From NCBI GenBank assembly GCA_018268355.1, contig JAFDWR010000004.1, forward strand, positions 372,404 to 436,403: a stretch of 64,000 bases of DNA. Direction: 5' to 3'. This document shows, piece after piece, positions 41,208-51,127 of this stretch (the stretch's first letter is position 1; the number at the start of each line of letters is the position of its first letter). The translations under genes and the position numbers were made by a program. The notes beneath the pieces are model-generated. The model searched no databases. It was not told the DNA's origin and saw only the letters and a list, made by a program, of their open reading frames with translations. The DNA is from Armatimonadota bacterium. Lineage in GTDB: Bacteria > Armatimonadota > Fimbriimonadia > Fimbriimonadales > Fimbriimonadaceae.

Positions 41208-42928
41208 CGGCTGAACTGATTTACGTCCTTGGAACTGCGCTTAGCTGGGTTGGTCTCGGCTTCCTCATCTCGGCGATTGTCCACCTCAGCGCCAAGCAGC
41301 ACCTCGGGTTCACGCCGGTGGCGATTCGTGCCGGAGTGGGCGCGGCTTTCCTGGTTGTCGGCGGACTGTTCTCCCATTCGATTTCGAAAGATGGCGGAGC
41401 TTTCCTTCCCCTCACGTGGGTGGTGATGCCGTTCGCGGGTTGGGTTTGCACCGTCTCGGCGGTCATGGTGGGTACGCGGAGCGTCCAATCGATCACCGCA
41501 ACCGCGCCCGAAATCAAGAAGGCTCGACTGACGGCGGCAGGAATCTGGGCGGCGGTGGCCGCGCTCTTTGCCTTCCTCTGGTTCCAGAAGCCCGACACCG
41601 GACCCTACGAGCCCCTCAAGGTGCTCAAGGGTGGCATCCCGATGTCGTGGCCGATTGCGCTTGGCCTGCTCGCGCTGGTGATCGCAGCGGTGAGCGCGAT
41701 GGCGTGGTCCGGAACTCGTCTGAAGTCATCGGGCAAGAGCCGCGCGGTGGTCATCCAGGGCATGCTGATCCTCGGCACTGTGATCTTCGGCGTGCCGTTC
41801 CTTTGGCTGCTCATCACGTCGTTCAAGGAAGACCGCGACATGGTCTCGGCGAACGGCATCATCTGGGTCCCGAGGGTCCAGGAGACGGTTCCGTACCTCA
41901 ACAAAGAAGACCCGATGTACGAAGGCAGCTTCGAGGGTCGAACGGTCCGCGGCACCGTGATCAGCAAGGAGCCGGATGGCCGTGTGCAGATTCAGGTCGA
42001 CCGACCGAAGTCGCTGCTCGGACTGAGCTACTTTGCCCGGATGAACGAGCTGAAGGTCGTCCCGCGCGATGCGCCCGTCTGGACCGGCAAGATCGGGGAC
42101 GTCGCGGTGAAGGGCTTCGTGGTGAGGGAGATCGAAGACGGTCGCAAGCAGCTCGAAATCCTTGAACCCGCGTCCATGAAGGGCAAGGTCGAGACGTTCC
42201 TGCCTGCGAACCTGGAGCCAGTCCGCCACATTGGACTGCGAACCCAGAACTACTCGGAGGCGCTCGACTACCTCCCGGCGGAGACCAACAACGGCCTCGT
42301 CTATCTGAAAAACACCCTCGTCTTGGTGTTCTTCTGCGTGGTCGGCACGTTGCTCAGCTCGTCGGTGGTGGCCTACGCCTTCGCGCGGATGAACTTCCCC
42401 GGCAAGCGGGTGCTCTTCAACATCCTGCTCGGCACGATGATGCTCCCCGGTGCGGTCACCCTGTTGCCGAAGTTCCTCATCTTCCGGTCGCTAGGTTGGA
42501 TCGACTCGCTGTATCCCCTTTGGGTGCCCGCGTTCTTCGGATCGGCGTTTAACATCTTCCTGCTCCGGCAGTTTTTCATGAACGTGCCCAACGAGCTTGA
42601 GGATGCCGCGAAGGTCGACGGCTGCGCGCCGCCCAAGATCTTCTGGTCGGTGATGCTGCCGCTCGTGAAGCCAGCCCTCGCTGCAATCTCGATCTTTGCG
42701 TTCATCGGGGCTTGGAACAACTTCATTGACCCGCTGATTTACGTTTCCACACCGGAGAAGATGCCGGTGAGCTATGCGCTCCAGTTGTTCAACGGAGCGA
42801 AAAGCGGTGAGCCTGGGCTCCTGATGGCGGCGGCGACGCTGACCATCGTTCCCGTGCTCATTCTCTTCTTCTTCACCCAGCGGTACATCGTGGAAGGTGT
42901 TTCGCTCAGCGGTTTGGGGGGCCGTTAA
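41204..42928 (+). CDS. Carbohydrate ABC permease (MalG type) with extra N-terminal helices and an insertion
   Basis: 574 residues, about twice the usual 280. Residues 1-180 hold about five additional helices (ALSWVGLGFLISAIVHL, VGAAFLVVGGLFSH, IWAAVAALFAFLWF, PIALGLLALVIAAVSAMAW). The MalG core begins at about 185 (MLILGTVIFGVPFLWLLITS). It is interrupted by about 130 residues of beta-rich sequence (215-345: RTVRGTVISKEPDGRVQIQV, GKIGDVAVKGFVVREIEDGR), then continues with NYSEALDY, NTLVLVFFCVVGTLLSSS and the coupling motif EDAAKVDGCAPPKIFWSVML. The insertion lies in the outer loop facing the binding protein. It pairs with the fusion protein at 38784. Confidence 0.92.
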   Translation: MTAELIYVLGTALSWVGLGFLISAIVHLSAKQHLGFTPVAIRAGVGAAFLVVGGLFSHSISKDGGAFLPLTWVVMPFAGWVCTVSAVMVGTRSVQSITATAPEIKKARLTAAGIWAAVAALFAFLWFQKPDTGPYEPLKVLKGGIPMSWPIALGLLALVIAAVSAMAWSGTRLKSSGKSRAVVIQGMLILGTVIFGVPFLWLLITSFKEDRDMVSANGIIWVPRVQETVPYLNKEDPMYEGSFEGRTVRGTVISKEPDGRVQIQVDRPKSLLGLSYFARMNELKVVPRDAPVWTGKIGDVAVKGFVVREIEDGRKQLEILEPASMKGKVETFLPANLEPVRHIGLRTQNYSEALDYLPAETNNGLVYLKNTLVLVFFCVVGTLLSSSVVAYAFARMNFPGKRVLFNILLGTMMLPGAVTLLPKFLIFRSLGWIDSLYPLWVPAFFGSAFNIFLLRQFFMNVPNELEDAAKVDGCAPPKIFWSVMLPLVKPALAAISIFAFIGAWNNFIDPLIYVSTPEKMPVSYALQLFNGAKSGEPGLLMAAATLTIVPVLILFFFTQRYIVEGVSLSGLGGR

Positions 42929-42957
42929 CCTCTTTCCCCCATTTGCTTCGGATGACC

Positions 42958-45900
42958 ATGAAAGGACCCCAACTTCGCACCTTTGCCTTGGCCGCGCTCG
43001 CCCTGATGGGAGCCCGGTTCAGCCACGCTCAAGCGCTCGACTGGGTCGGCAACACTTCGCTGACTGCTGCCGTGCCGGGATCGCCGAATTCAACGTTTGG
43101 CGGCCTCCCTCGTCGCGGCGGCTACCTGAGTTCCGGACAGCAGCTGACGGTGGTCGCGGAGACCTTCCCGATCAGCGCGGGGCAGACGGTCAACGTGGTT
43201 TACACCACGAACAATTGGATCACCACGACGACGCTGCCGATGGGGTTCCTCCAGAACGTCGGGAACAACACGCGCTGGCGGGTCCAGGTGCCGACCCTCA
43301 GTCCGGGCACCGAGGTCCAGTTCTACATCCAGGCGACCTCGACGGGCGGCAACGTCCGGTTTGACAACAACAACTCGGGCAACTTTGGCGCGGTGTATCG
43401 GTTCACGCCCAAGCAGCGGCGCGGCGCGATCCTCCAGTGGTTTGCCACCGATTATGCGACGATCATTCGCCGTCTGCCGGAAGTGGTCCAAGCCGGCTAT
43501 TCCGCGCTTTGGCTTCCGCCACCCCAAAAGTCGGCGGGCGGCGGCTTCAGCGTCGGTTACAACCCGTTTGACCGGTTCGACCTTGGCGATCGACTCCAGT
43601 TCGGCACCGTGCGCACGCGCTACGGCACTGCGCAGGAACTCCAAGACCTCATCAAGGTTGCTCACCGCTTTGGTCTCGAGGTCTACGCCGACCTCGTCTT
43701 GAACCACAACGCCAACCGGGCCGAATCGCCGATCGACGGTTATCCGGGCATGATCCCCGAGGACTTCCACATCTTCGGTACCTCGAACACGGGCAACAAC
43801 GAAGTCAACTTCAACGGGGACACGTCACCGTTCTCGAACAACCTGCTGAACAACGACCTCGTCGGCCTCACCGACCTTGCCCAAGAGGACGGCAACGCGG
43901 TCGCGGGGACCAACCTCTCGCTGCCAAGCTGGGCGTCGTTTGGACCGGGCGGCAAGCCGCGCTTTATGCGCCAGCCCGAGTGCGCGCAGTACTACCCCTC
44001 GCTCCGCACCCGCGAGGACGACATCCGGGCCTACCTGCGCCGATGGGGCTGGTGGCTGACGCTCGGGATTGGCTTTGACGGCTATCGCCTCGATGCGATC
44101 CGCCACATGACGCCGAGCTTCTTTGGGCAATACACCGACCAGCGCGGGCCTACCGATAGCGCGAGCAACTGGATCACCTACATGAACAACCTCAAGCCGG
44201 GGATGAACATCTTTGGTGAGGACTTCACGACCGACGGTTACGAGCTCCGCGAGTTCGCGAAGACGGGCATGAACATGCTCGACTTCAACCTGAAGTCGCA
44301 GATCGACAACATCTTCAATTCGAACGGATTTGGCTCGCTGACCGCCTTTGCGAACGGCTACGGCATCGACTCGAACACTGGCCTGTCCTACCAGAACGGC
44401 GGCCTTGCCGAAGATGTCGGCGTCTCGTTTGTCCAGTCCCACGACCAGGCGCAGCCCGTCTCGAACAACCTCGCCCATGCCCTGACTCTCACCCGCCCGG
44501 GACAGACAATCGTTTATTACGACGGCAACAACCTCGATCCGAACAACTTCAATCAGTTCCCGAAGCCGGGCCGGTTTGATGCTCTCGGCGCGGGCGGCGA
44601 CACCGTGCTTCGCCTTGTCGATGCGCGGGCGCGATTTGCCCGCGGCCCGATCTTCAACCGATGGGTCGAGGACAACATCTACATCTATGAGCGCCACGTC
44701 AATGGCCAGGCGACGATGCTCGTTGGCCTCAACATTCGCGGCGATCTGACCTCGCTCACCCGGACGGTGGACACCGCGTTTGTCGCGGGCCAAGTGCTGG
44801 AAGATCTCACCGGCCAACAGCCGAACGTCACCGTTGGGAGTGATCGGAAGGTGACGATCACGGTTCCGCCGAACAGCACGTCGGGCAACAACAACAACGC
44901 GCGCGGGTTCGTGGTTTACGTTCCGAAGACGGCCGCTCCGCGGGCAGGCGTTGAGCCAGTGACCCTTCGCAATGCGACCACGAACCAGGACCTCGTCCTC
45001 GCGAACACGGTGACCCCGGGCGGCATCTATGCGGGCGGCGGCTCGTATCGCGTGGCGACTCTCGATGGCGGTCGACTCTCGGTGCAGGTGGAAACCGATT
45101 CGCTGGGGGCAAACGCCTTCATTTCGATCGACAATGGTGCGTTCCTCCCGGGTCTGAACAACCTCTTCAACACGCCCGAAGGGCTGACCGACGGCTTCTT
45201 GCCGATGGCTTCGAGCGGGGCAGGATCGTTCTCGATCAACAACCTGGACCTCTCGAACCTCGACGATGGCCTCCACATGGTCCGCGTGCGAGTGTTCAAC
45301 GCGAGCTCGGCTGACCGGCCCCCGCTCTACCGAGAATTCGTCCGCTTCTTGCAGCTCAACCGAACCGGCATCAGCGCGGTGAATGGCGACCTCCAGAAGT
45401 ACGGCGCGGCGAACGCCTTCCAGCTTCGCAATCCGAGCTCGAATTCGAACCGGATCGACGCGCTTTACGTGCGCAACGACGATACCAACCTCTACATCGG
45501 CCTTGCCGGTAACGTGGACGTCTCGGAAGGGCTGACCAACGGCATGGTGCTTTGGCTCGACACCAAGACGGGCACCGGAATGAGCCAGCTTGAAGTTCTC
45601 GCCGATGACAGCGGCCCAGCAACGCGGCTCCTCAGCAACGCGCTCGTCACCGCGCCGCCGAACTTCCTCGCGACCCACGGCCTTGCCGTCTTCCGGCGCA
45701 CGCCCCACAGCGCATCGCCCGGCACCGGCATCACGGGTAGTCCGGCGGTGCCGTACTTCTGCGGCGCGGCGGCAGGACTCTTCGAGATCAACCCGAACCG
45801 CATCAACATCCTGCGCGGCTTGCCTTGCTCAATTGCTTGGAAGCCGCGCGTGAATCGCTCGGATGCGGCGGCGGGCCTTGAGGCGGCGATCCCGCTCCGA

Positions 45901-46467
45901 ACGCTCTATCCGAATGGCTCGCCGAACCTCGGCTCCCTGTCGATGTTCGGCTACCTATGTTCGACGGGTGAAGCGGGCACCGTCCTGAGACGAAACGATC
46001 CGCTGCGCGTTCAGGGCAACCGACCGCGCGCGGTGTCGTGGATTTCGAACCAGTGGATTCCGACCCAAAGCACAGTGGTCAATGACCCTGGTCAGACCTC
46101 GGTGACGGCCAGCTCGGCTTACACGTTCAACCTCAGCTATGCGGCTGCGCCGCCGAGCGGGGTTGATCTCACCGTCAACGCACCGACCGGAGCCGGTTCA
46201 GCTTGGAATCAGACGGTCACGATCACCAATAATTCGGCGAGCCGCGTGGAAGGTCCGTTCTACGTGCGGGTCGACCTTGGCGGGCCGTTGCTCCGATTCC
46301 CGAACGCGACCGGGTTCAGCACCCTCCAGCCGTTCACCGGCTACTTTAAGGTTTCCGCTGGACTCGACGCGGGGGCTTCGACCACGGTCACGCTGAACTA
46401 CACTTGGCTCAGCTCGGGCACGCCGTCGCCCAACGTTTCGCTGCTCGTAGGCTCGGGGATCCTATAA
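42958..46467 (+). CDS. Large secreted GH13 alpha-amylase-type enzyme
   Basis: 1169 residues (ATG 42952 is equally possible). The signal peptide is TFALAALALMGARFSHAQA. Residues 30-145 are an N-terminal beta domain. The catalytic barrel (about 150-600) shows YADLVLNHNAN, GFDGYRLDAIRH (nucleophile Asp379), IFGEDF (acid Glu421) and FVQSHDQ (Asp496). It has a large Asn/Gly-rich insertion NTGNNEVNFNGDTSPFSNNL. The remaining half is a series of beta domains with Asn-rich loops, probably starch-binding or surface-attachment modules. A domain near 810-960 looks DOMON/CBM9-like (DALYVRNDDTNLYIGLAGNV). It is the likely extracellular starting enzyme of the pathway. Confidence 0.92.
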   Translation: MKGPQLRTFALAALALMGARFSHAQALDWVGNTSLTAAVPGSPNSTFGGLPRRGGYLSSGQQLTVVAETFPISAGQTVNVVYTTNNWITTTTLPMGFLQNVGNNTRWRVQVPTLSPGTEVQFYIQATSTGGNVRFDNNNSGNFGAVYRFTPKQRRGAILQWFATDYATIIRRLPEVVQAGYSALWLPPPQKSAGGGFSVGYNPFDRFDLGDRLQFGTVRTRYGTAQELQDLIKVAHRFGLEVYADLVLNHNANRAESPIDGYPGMIPEDFHIFGTSNTGNNEVNFNGDTSPFSNNLLNNDLVGLTDLAQEDGNAVAGTNLSLPSWASFGPGGKPRFMRQPECAQYYPSLRTREDDIRAYLRRWGWWLTLGIGFDGYRLDAIRHMTPSFFGQYTDQRGPTDSASNWITYMNNLKPGMNIFGEDFTTDGYELREFAKTGMNMLDFNLKSQIDNIFNSNGFGSLTAFANGYGIDSNTGLSYQNGGLAEDVGVSFVQSHDQAQPVSNNLAHALTLTRPGQTIVYYDGNNLDPNNFNQFPKPGRFDALGAGGDTVLRLVDARARFARGPIFNRWVEDNIYIYERHVNGQATMLVGLNIRGDLTSLTRTVDTAFVAGQVLEDLTGQQPNVTVGSDRKVTITVPPNSTSGNNNNARGFVVYVPKTAAPRAGVEPVTLRNATTNQDLVLANTVTPGGIYAGGGSYRVATLDGGRLSVQVETDSLGANAFISIDNGAFLPGLNNLFNTPEGLTDGFLPMASSGAGSFSINNLDLSNLDDGLHMVRVRVFNASSADRPPLYREFVRFLQLNRTGISAVNGDLQKYGAANAFQLRNPSSNSNRIDALYVRNDDTNLYIGLAGNVDVSEGLTNGMVLWLDTKTGTGMSQLEVLADDSGPATRLLSNALVTAPPNFLATHGLAVFRRTPHSASPGTGITGSPAVPYFCGAAAGLFEINPNRINILRGLPCSIAWKPRVNRSDAAAGLEAAIPLRTLYPNGSPNLGSLSMFGYLCSTGEAGTVLRRNDPLRVQGNRPRAVSWISNQWIPTQSTVVNDPGQTSVTASSAYTFNLSYAAAPPSGVDLTVNAPTGAGSAWNQTVTITNNSASRVEGPFYVRVDLGGPLLRFPNATGFSTLQPFTGYFKVSAGLDAGASTTVTLNYTWLSSGTPSPNVSLLVGSGIL

Positions 46468-46527
46468 TTCCCGGGCTTTTGGGCATATTCGGACCTTCTT
46501 GCAGGTCAAAATAGAACTTCGTTTCCT

Positions 46528-48858
46528 ATGTTTTTCACTAAGTTCCCTCACCCGGCCAACTTTGATTTTGCGACCTCGTTCGACTCCAACACGGGGGAAC
46601 TGAACTTCGGCAATCGTCGTGCGACGATGAAGCTGGACCATTTCGAAGGCGGCCTCAGCCGCCTTTCCATTGAGGATTCGGCCTGGTGGCCCGAGAACCG
46701 CAGCCTTGCGCCGGTTTTCCCTCCGAAGGCTTCTTCTAGCGGTGCGGTGAAGGCCGGTAAGGGCGCGGACCTCGAGGTCACGCTCGGCAAGGGCAAGCCG
46801 CTCGCCAAGGCTGCCGCGGGTGAGGCGATTGGCGTGAGCCAGGCCGCCTGCATGTTCCGGTTCAACCTCGGCCCGGACGTCAAGTTCTATGGCCTCGGCG
46901 AAAAGACCTTCAACAAGACCGAGCTTTCCGGCGTGCGAAGCCGGTTCTGGAACACCGACGTTTGGAGCGATTTCAGCTGGACGCAGTGGGGCGAACATCC
47001 GACCGATCCGAGCTACTTCACGACCCCCTACGTCGCCGCCCAGACCCCGAACGGCTGGGTTGGATTCCTCATCCACAACCCGGGCCAGACCTGGATCGAA
47101 ACGCCCGGCAACGACAGCACCCGCGTGTTTGTGGAGTGGCAGCGCACGTCGCCGACGCTCATTTTGGGTTCGGAACAGGGCCAGCCGTGCCTTTGGATCA
47201 TCACTGCGCCCAGCCTCGCCGAGCTCACCCGCAAGTTCCAAAAGCTGATCGGCCCGACCCCGCGCCCGCCGCTTTGGAGCCTCGGCTATCACCAGTCCCG
47301 ATGGGGCTATGGCGGCCACGATGACCTCCTGGAGCTCGACGCCGAGTTCACCGAGCACAAGGTGCCGTGCAGCGGCCTTTGGCTCGACCTCGACTACATG
47401 GACGGCTATCGCATCTTCAAGACCGCGAAGAAGATGTTCCCGAAGGGGGCCTCGGTCACCGCAAAGCACCTCGCCGGGAATGGTCGACGGATTGTCCCGA
47501 TCATCGATCCGGGCGTGAAGTCGGAGAAGGGCTATTCGGTTTACGACGAAGGTCTTAAGGCCGATGTGTTCTGCAAGAACCCGAACGGCAAGCCGTACAT
47601 CGGGCTTGTTTGGCCGGGCGAAACCGTTTTCCCTGACTTCACCCAGGCGAAGGCGCGCGATTGGTGGGCGAACCACGCGGCGGCGTTCCGAAAGGAGGGC
47701 TATGGCGCGTGTTGGGTCGACATGAACGATCCGAGCACGGGCCCGGTTGATCCGACCGACATGCTGTTTAATGATGGCAAGGAGTCGCACGGCATGCACC
47801 GCAACCAATACGCGCTCGGCATGCAAATGGCGACCTTTGAGGGCTTCCTCAAGCACTCCCCGAACGAGCGACCGTTCATCCTTTCGCGGTCGGGCATGAC
47901 GGGTTCGAGCCAATTCAGCGCGATCTGGACCGGCGACAACGTTTCCAACCGCTTCTACCTGCAGGTCTCGATCCCCACTGCGATCGGGATGGCTCTCTCG
48001 GGCCATTCGTTCAACGGCCCCGACATGGGCGGCTTTGGCGGGGACGTCACCCCCGAGCTCATGGCCGATTGGGTTCGCGCTGGCTTCCTGATGCCGTTTT
48101 GCCGCAACCACAGCGGGTTGAACTCGCGCCAGCAGGAGCCTTGGGCGCTGGGCAAGCGAACCGGCGAGGTCATGCGGCGTTACATCCAGCTGCGCTACCG
48201 GCTGCTGCCTTATCTCTATCAGGTCTTCATCGACCACGAGGAGAACGGCAACCCGGTGCTCCGGCCGCTCATGTACGACTTTGAGGCCGAGGGCCACGGT
48301 TCGGTCGCCGACGAATTCATGATCGGCCCCGCGATCCTCCAGGCCCCATTCCTCGATGAATCGAGCGTGCGCAAGGTCATCCTCCCCGGCACCGCGCCCT
48401 GGTTCGATGCTTGCCACGGCGAATGGGTCAGCGCGGGCACTCACGAGGTCGCGCGGCTGAAATTCGGCACACCGCTTTACGTTCTCGAGGGATCAATCAT
48501 CCCGATGCGCAGCGGCAAGCCCGAAGTCACCGAGACCGACCTGCGCAAGGTGGCCTTCCACCTCTTCCCGCACCAGACGGACGGCGAATCGGTCCTTCGC
48601 TACGTTGCCGACGACGGCCTGAGCTACGACTATCGCAAGGGTGGCCAAACCGAAGTCTTCGTCTCGATGAAGAAGAAGGACGGCGTGATCCACCTTGATG
48701 TCGATACCCCGAACCTCGGTTATGGCCCGGTTCAGGCCCAAGTGGTGATCCACGGCGACGACTCACCGGTGGTCCTAAACGGCACGAGCGTAGCCTCGGA
48801 AGAACGCGAGTTCAGGTTTGCGGGCAAAACTTATCGGGTCCGTCGCCTCGTCCAATAA
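46528..48858 (+). CDS. GH31 alpha-glucosidase
   Basis: 776 residues without a signal peptide. The family motifs are FYGLGEKT, PPLWSLGYHQSRWGYG, LDLDYMDGYRIF, the nucleophile region GACWVDMNDPST (Asp398, Met-Asn-Asp instead of the common Met-Asn-Glu) and the acid in IWTGDN (Asp470). The C-terminal part has the beta domains RYRLLPYLYQVF and LYVLEGSIIPM. It would release glucose from imported oligosaccharides in the cytoplasm. It is the last enzyme of the carbohydrate locus, 60 bases after the secreted amylase. Confidence 0.95.
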   Translation: MFFTKFPHPANFDFATSFDSNTGELNFGNRRATMKLDHFEGGLSRLSIEDSAWWPENRSLAPVFPPKASSSGAVKAGKGADLEVTLGKGKPLAKAAAGEAIGVSQAACMFRFNLGPDVKFYGLGEKTFNKTELSGVRSRFWNTDVWSDFSWTQWGEHPTDPSYFTTPYVAAQTPNGWVGFLIHNPGQTWIETPGNDSTRVFVEWQRTSPTLILGSEQGQPCLWIITAPSLAELTRKFQKLIGPTPRPPLWSLGYHQSRWGYGGHDDLLELDAEFTEHKVPCSGLWLDLDYMDGYRIFKTAKKMFPKGASVTAKHLAGNGRRIVPIIDPGVKSEKGYSVYDEGLKADVFCKNPNGKPYIGLVWPGETVFPDFTQAKARDWWANHAAAFRKEGYGACWVDMNDPSTGPVDPTDMLFNDGKESHGMHRNQYALGMQMATFEGFLKHSPNERPFILSRSGMTGSSQFSAIWTGDNVSNRFYLQVSIPTAIGMALSGHSFNGPDMGGFGGDVTPELMADWVRAGFLMPFCRNHSGLNSRQQEPWALGKRTGEVMRRYIQLRYRLLPYLYQVFIDHEENGNPVLRPLMYDFEAEGHGSVADEFMIGPAILQAPFLDESSVRKVILPGTAPWFDACHGEWVSAGTHEVARLKFGTPLYVLEGSIIPMRSGKPEVTETDLRKVAFHLFPHQTDGESVLRYVADDGLSYDYRKGGQTEVFVSMKKKDGVIHLDVDTPNLGYGPVQAQVVIHGDDSPVVLNGTSVASEEREFRFAGKTYRVRRLVQ

Positions 48859-48938
48859 AGATAACTCGACTTCGGGCGCCCGTCTTGCCGGTAACATAGT
48901 GGACAGACGGACGTCCTATTTTTGGTTCGCACAACGCT

Positions 48939-50741
48939 ATGATCCAGTTTATCTTTGCTCAGATGGTCCTTGGACAGGGTGGCAAGAAGCCGCCGGCGCC
49001 CAAGCCAACACCGGTCACGATTTCGATCAACGCAAAGGACGGCTCGACCGTTCAGGGCGTGGTGAACTTCCGCGTGCGCGTCGATTCGGAGATGATGGTC
49101 TCCGGCGTCGAGTTCTATGTCAATGGAAAGCTCCGAGCCACCGACGACAGCTCGCCCTATGACTTTCAGATCGACACGCTGAACGAGGCCGACGGCCCGA
49201 TCAAGCTCAAGTTTGTCGCCTTCACCGCCAAGGGTTCGCGCAACGAAAAGCTGCTCACGCTGACGGTGGACAACAAGGTTTCGGGTGGTCCGGACATCCA
49301 CGTCACCAAGGCGGGCGAGTTCATCGCCTCGGGTGAGTGGGAGAAGGCGATCTATGAAGGCCGCATTGCGCTCAAGGCAAAGCCGAACTACGTGCCTGCT
49401 CGCATGATCCTTGCCCGCGCCTATGCCGGCAAGAAGGAATTCGATAGCGCGCTCGCCCAGGCTTCGGAAGCGGTCGCCGTCGAGCCGAACAACATCGCTG
49501 CACTTGACCTCGTCGCGAGCCTCCAGGTTCGACAGGTCTTCGGCGCTTACCTTCGGGGTGGCGAAAAGGAGCTCATTGAGCTTGGCAAGACGATTCGCGA
49601 GTCGCTGAGCAATGCCGCTTCGATGCGCCGCAAGTCGCTCGATGCCCGCGTTGACGGCTTCACCTCGGTCACCAAGGACAACCTGATCGACTTTGCCGAC
49701 ACCGCGATTGGTGCCGGCCGCTATGGCGCGGCGATCATGCAGCTGCAAAAGCCGTTCGAGGCCGACCAGCGCCGCATCGACATCGCCAACCGACTCGCCT
49801 TCGCCCAGCTTCGCGCGGGTCGCCTCAACGATGCCGACCGAACAGTCTCCCTTGGAATCCGCTATGGCAAGCCCGACGCCTACACCTATGCCCTGAAGGC
49901 CGTGGTGGACTACGAGCGTGGCCGTGGTGACTCCAGCAAGGAGGCGATGAAGAACGCCATCCTCAACGACTCCTCGAACTCGGGTGTGCGCACCGCGCAG
50001 GTTTATCTCGCGGTTCGCCAGGGCCAGTGGGACACCGTTCGCAGCCTCGGCTCCGACCTCGTCAAGGACGAGGGCCAGCGGGCGGAAACCAACTTCTACC
50101 TCAGCGTGATGCAGGATCGAACGCGAAACTTTGCGGATAGCCGCAAGTTCATGGAGGCCTGCCTCCTCGCCGAACCGGCTAGCGTTGAGATGTACTGCGA
50201 ACAGGGTCTGCGCGCGATCTCCATCGCAATGACCCCGAACATGGTCAAGAAGTTTGTCGATATGAACCTGGAATCGGCGAAGGGCTACTTTGAAGTGGCT
50301 CGAACCGCGCGACCGGATTCGGCGCAGGCCCTTACCGGTCTCGCTCTCGCCGCGTTCTTCCAAGACAAGGACCTCGATGCGATGAAGTTCGCTGAAGCGG
50401 CGGTCGCGGCGGGTCCCGGCTATGCCGCTGGACTCTTCACTTACGCCGGCATCCTCCAAGAGCGCGTTCAAAGCCTCCAAAGGGCAGCGACGAACAAGCT
50501 GGCCGAGGCGGGCAAGATCGGAAACACCAACCCCGCAGAGGCCGAAAAGCTTCGACGCGAGTCGGCTGAGATCGAGAAGAAGACACGCGAGTACCTCCAG
50601 GTTTCGCAGGCCTTGCTCAACCGAGCTGCTGACCTGGACCCCGATGGCCTTGGATTCCGACAAGCCCCGAGCGCGAAGAAGGCGTATGACTACTTCCTTC
50701 GCCGCGGACTCGTGCCCTACTTCGCACCGCCCAGCCGCTAA
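48939..50741 (+). CDS. TPR-like repeat protein with N-terminal Ig-like domain
   Basis: 600 residues. The first 12 residues are weakly hydrophobic (MIQFIFAQMVLGQG), perhaps a short signal. Residues 25-115 form a bacterial Ig-like domain (TVQGVVNFRVRVDSEMMVSG, VEFYVNGKLRATDDSSPYDF). After that come helical repeats of the TPR type (FIASGEWEKAIYEGRIALKA, YAGKKEFDSALAQASEAVAV, ARTARPDSAQALTGLALAAF, AEAAVAAGPGYAAGLFTYAG). A charged coiled-coil stretch (about 515-560) and an RGLVPYFAPPSR end follow. It is an assembly or scaffold protein of the envelope by type. A strong terminator follows. The partner is unknown. Confidence 0.85.
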   Translation: MIQFIFAQMVLGQGGKKPPAPKPTPVTISINAKDGSTVQGVVNFRVRVDSEMMVSGVEFYVNGKLRATDDSSPYDFQIDTLNEADGPIKLKFVAFTAKGSRNEKLLTLTVDNKVSGGPDIHVTKAGEFIASGEWEKAIYEGRIALKAKPNYVPARMILARAYAGKKEFDSALAQASEAVAVEPNNIAALDLVASLQVRQVFGAYLRGGEKELIELGKTIRESLSNAASMRRKSLDARVDGFTSVTKDNLIDFADTAIGAGRYGAAIMQLQKPFEADQRRIDIANRLAFAQLRAGRLNDADRTVSLGIRYGKPDAYTYALKAVVDYERGRGDSSKEAMKNAILNDSSNSGVRTAQVYLAVRQGQWDTVRSLGSDLVKDEGQRAETNFYLSVMQDRTRNFADSRKFMEACLLAEPASVEMYCEQGLRAISIAMTPNMVKKFVDMNLESAKGYFEVARTARPDSAQALTGLALAAFFQDKDLDAMKFAEAAVAAGPGYAAGLFTYAGILQERVQSLQRAATNKLAEAGKIGNTNPAEAEKLRRESAEIEKKTREYLQVSQALLNRAADLDPDGLGFRQAPSAKKAYDYFLRRGLVPYFAPPSR

Positions 50742-50765
50742 GCTGGCTCGTAGTAGCGAAGACTA

Positions 50766-50799
50766 AGAAGAGGCGCCTAGAGCGCCTCTTCTCCTTTTT
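50766..50799 (+). terminator. Rho-independent terminator after the TPR gene
   Basis: AGAAGAGGCGC-CTAGA-GCGCCTCTTCT followed by CC and five T. The loop contains the stop codon of the convergent PII gene (50777-50779), so both genes share this hairpin. Confidence 0.85.
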
Positions 50800-51127
50800 C
50801 GAGGGTGCGAATGCGGAGTGAATCTTCGATCGGATAAACGAAGATCATCCCGTCGCCCGAGTCGCCGGTGCGCGCCTGACTGATGACCGCTTGGATCGCG
50901 GGCTCCACCAGCTCGTCGGGGAGGACGATCTCGACGCGGCTTCGCAGGCTGAGCGGGATGACATTTGGGATCGTCTGCCTTTCGGGCGAACGGCCGTGGC
51001 CGCGACATTCGCCCACCGAGAGTCCCGACCCGCCGAGGTTGGCGAGCGAGGTCTTCACCGGCTCCAGCGAGTGGGGGCGAATATAGGCGACCACCTTTTT
51101 CACTTCTCCATCGTACAATGTCGCCAT
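50777..51127 (-). CDS. PII-family signal protein with shortened T-loop
   Basis: 116 residues from ATG 51125-51127. It aligns with GlnB/GlnK: EVKKVVAYIRPHSLEPVKTSLANLG, GLSVGECRGHGR, RVEIVLPDELVEPAIQAVIS, the B-loop ARTGDSGDGMIFVYPIED and RIRTLEKGEEAL. The T-loop (about residues 43-58) is shorter than usual and lacks the YRGAEY segment with the Tyr51 uridylylation site. Control by GlnD is therefore unlikely, and interaction with AmtB/glutamine synthetase may differ. It is a single gene sharing a hairpin with the TPR gene. Its start codon overlaps that of the divergent gene in a CATG. Confidence 0.92.
   Translation of the reverse strand: MATLYDGEVKKVVAYIRPHSLEPVKTSLANLGGSGLSVGECRGHGRSPERQTIPNVIPLSLRSRVEIVLPDELVEPAIQAVISQARTGDSGDGMIFVYPIEDSLRIRTLEKGEEAL

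Noticed and set aside
43825-45708. 627-codon open frame antisense to the secreted GH13 gene
   Set aside because: It is the complement of a GC-rich gene with clear catalytic motifs; its sequence is rich in Arg/Val/Glu without domains.
46462-48444. 660-codon open frame antisense to the GH31 gene
   Set aside because: The GH31 reading has all family motifs; the antisense frame is a by-product of codon bias.
48831-50663. 610-codon minus-strand frame over the TPR gene
   Set aside because: Same shadow effect; the plus strand has an Ig-like domain and helical repeats.
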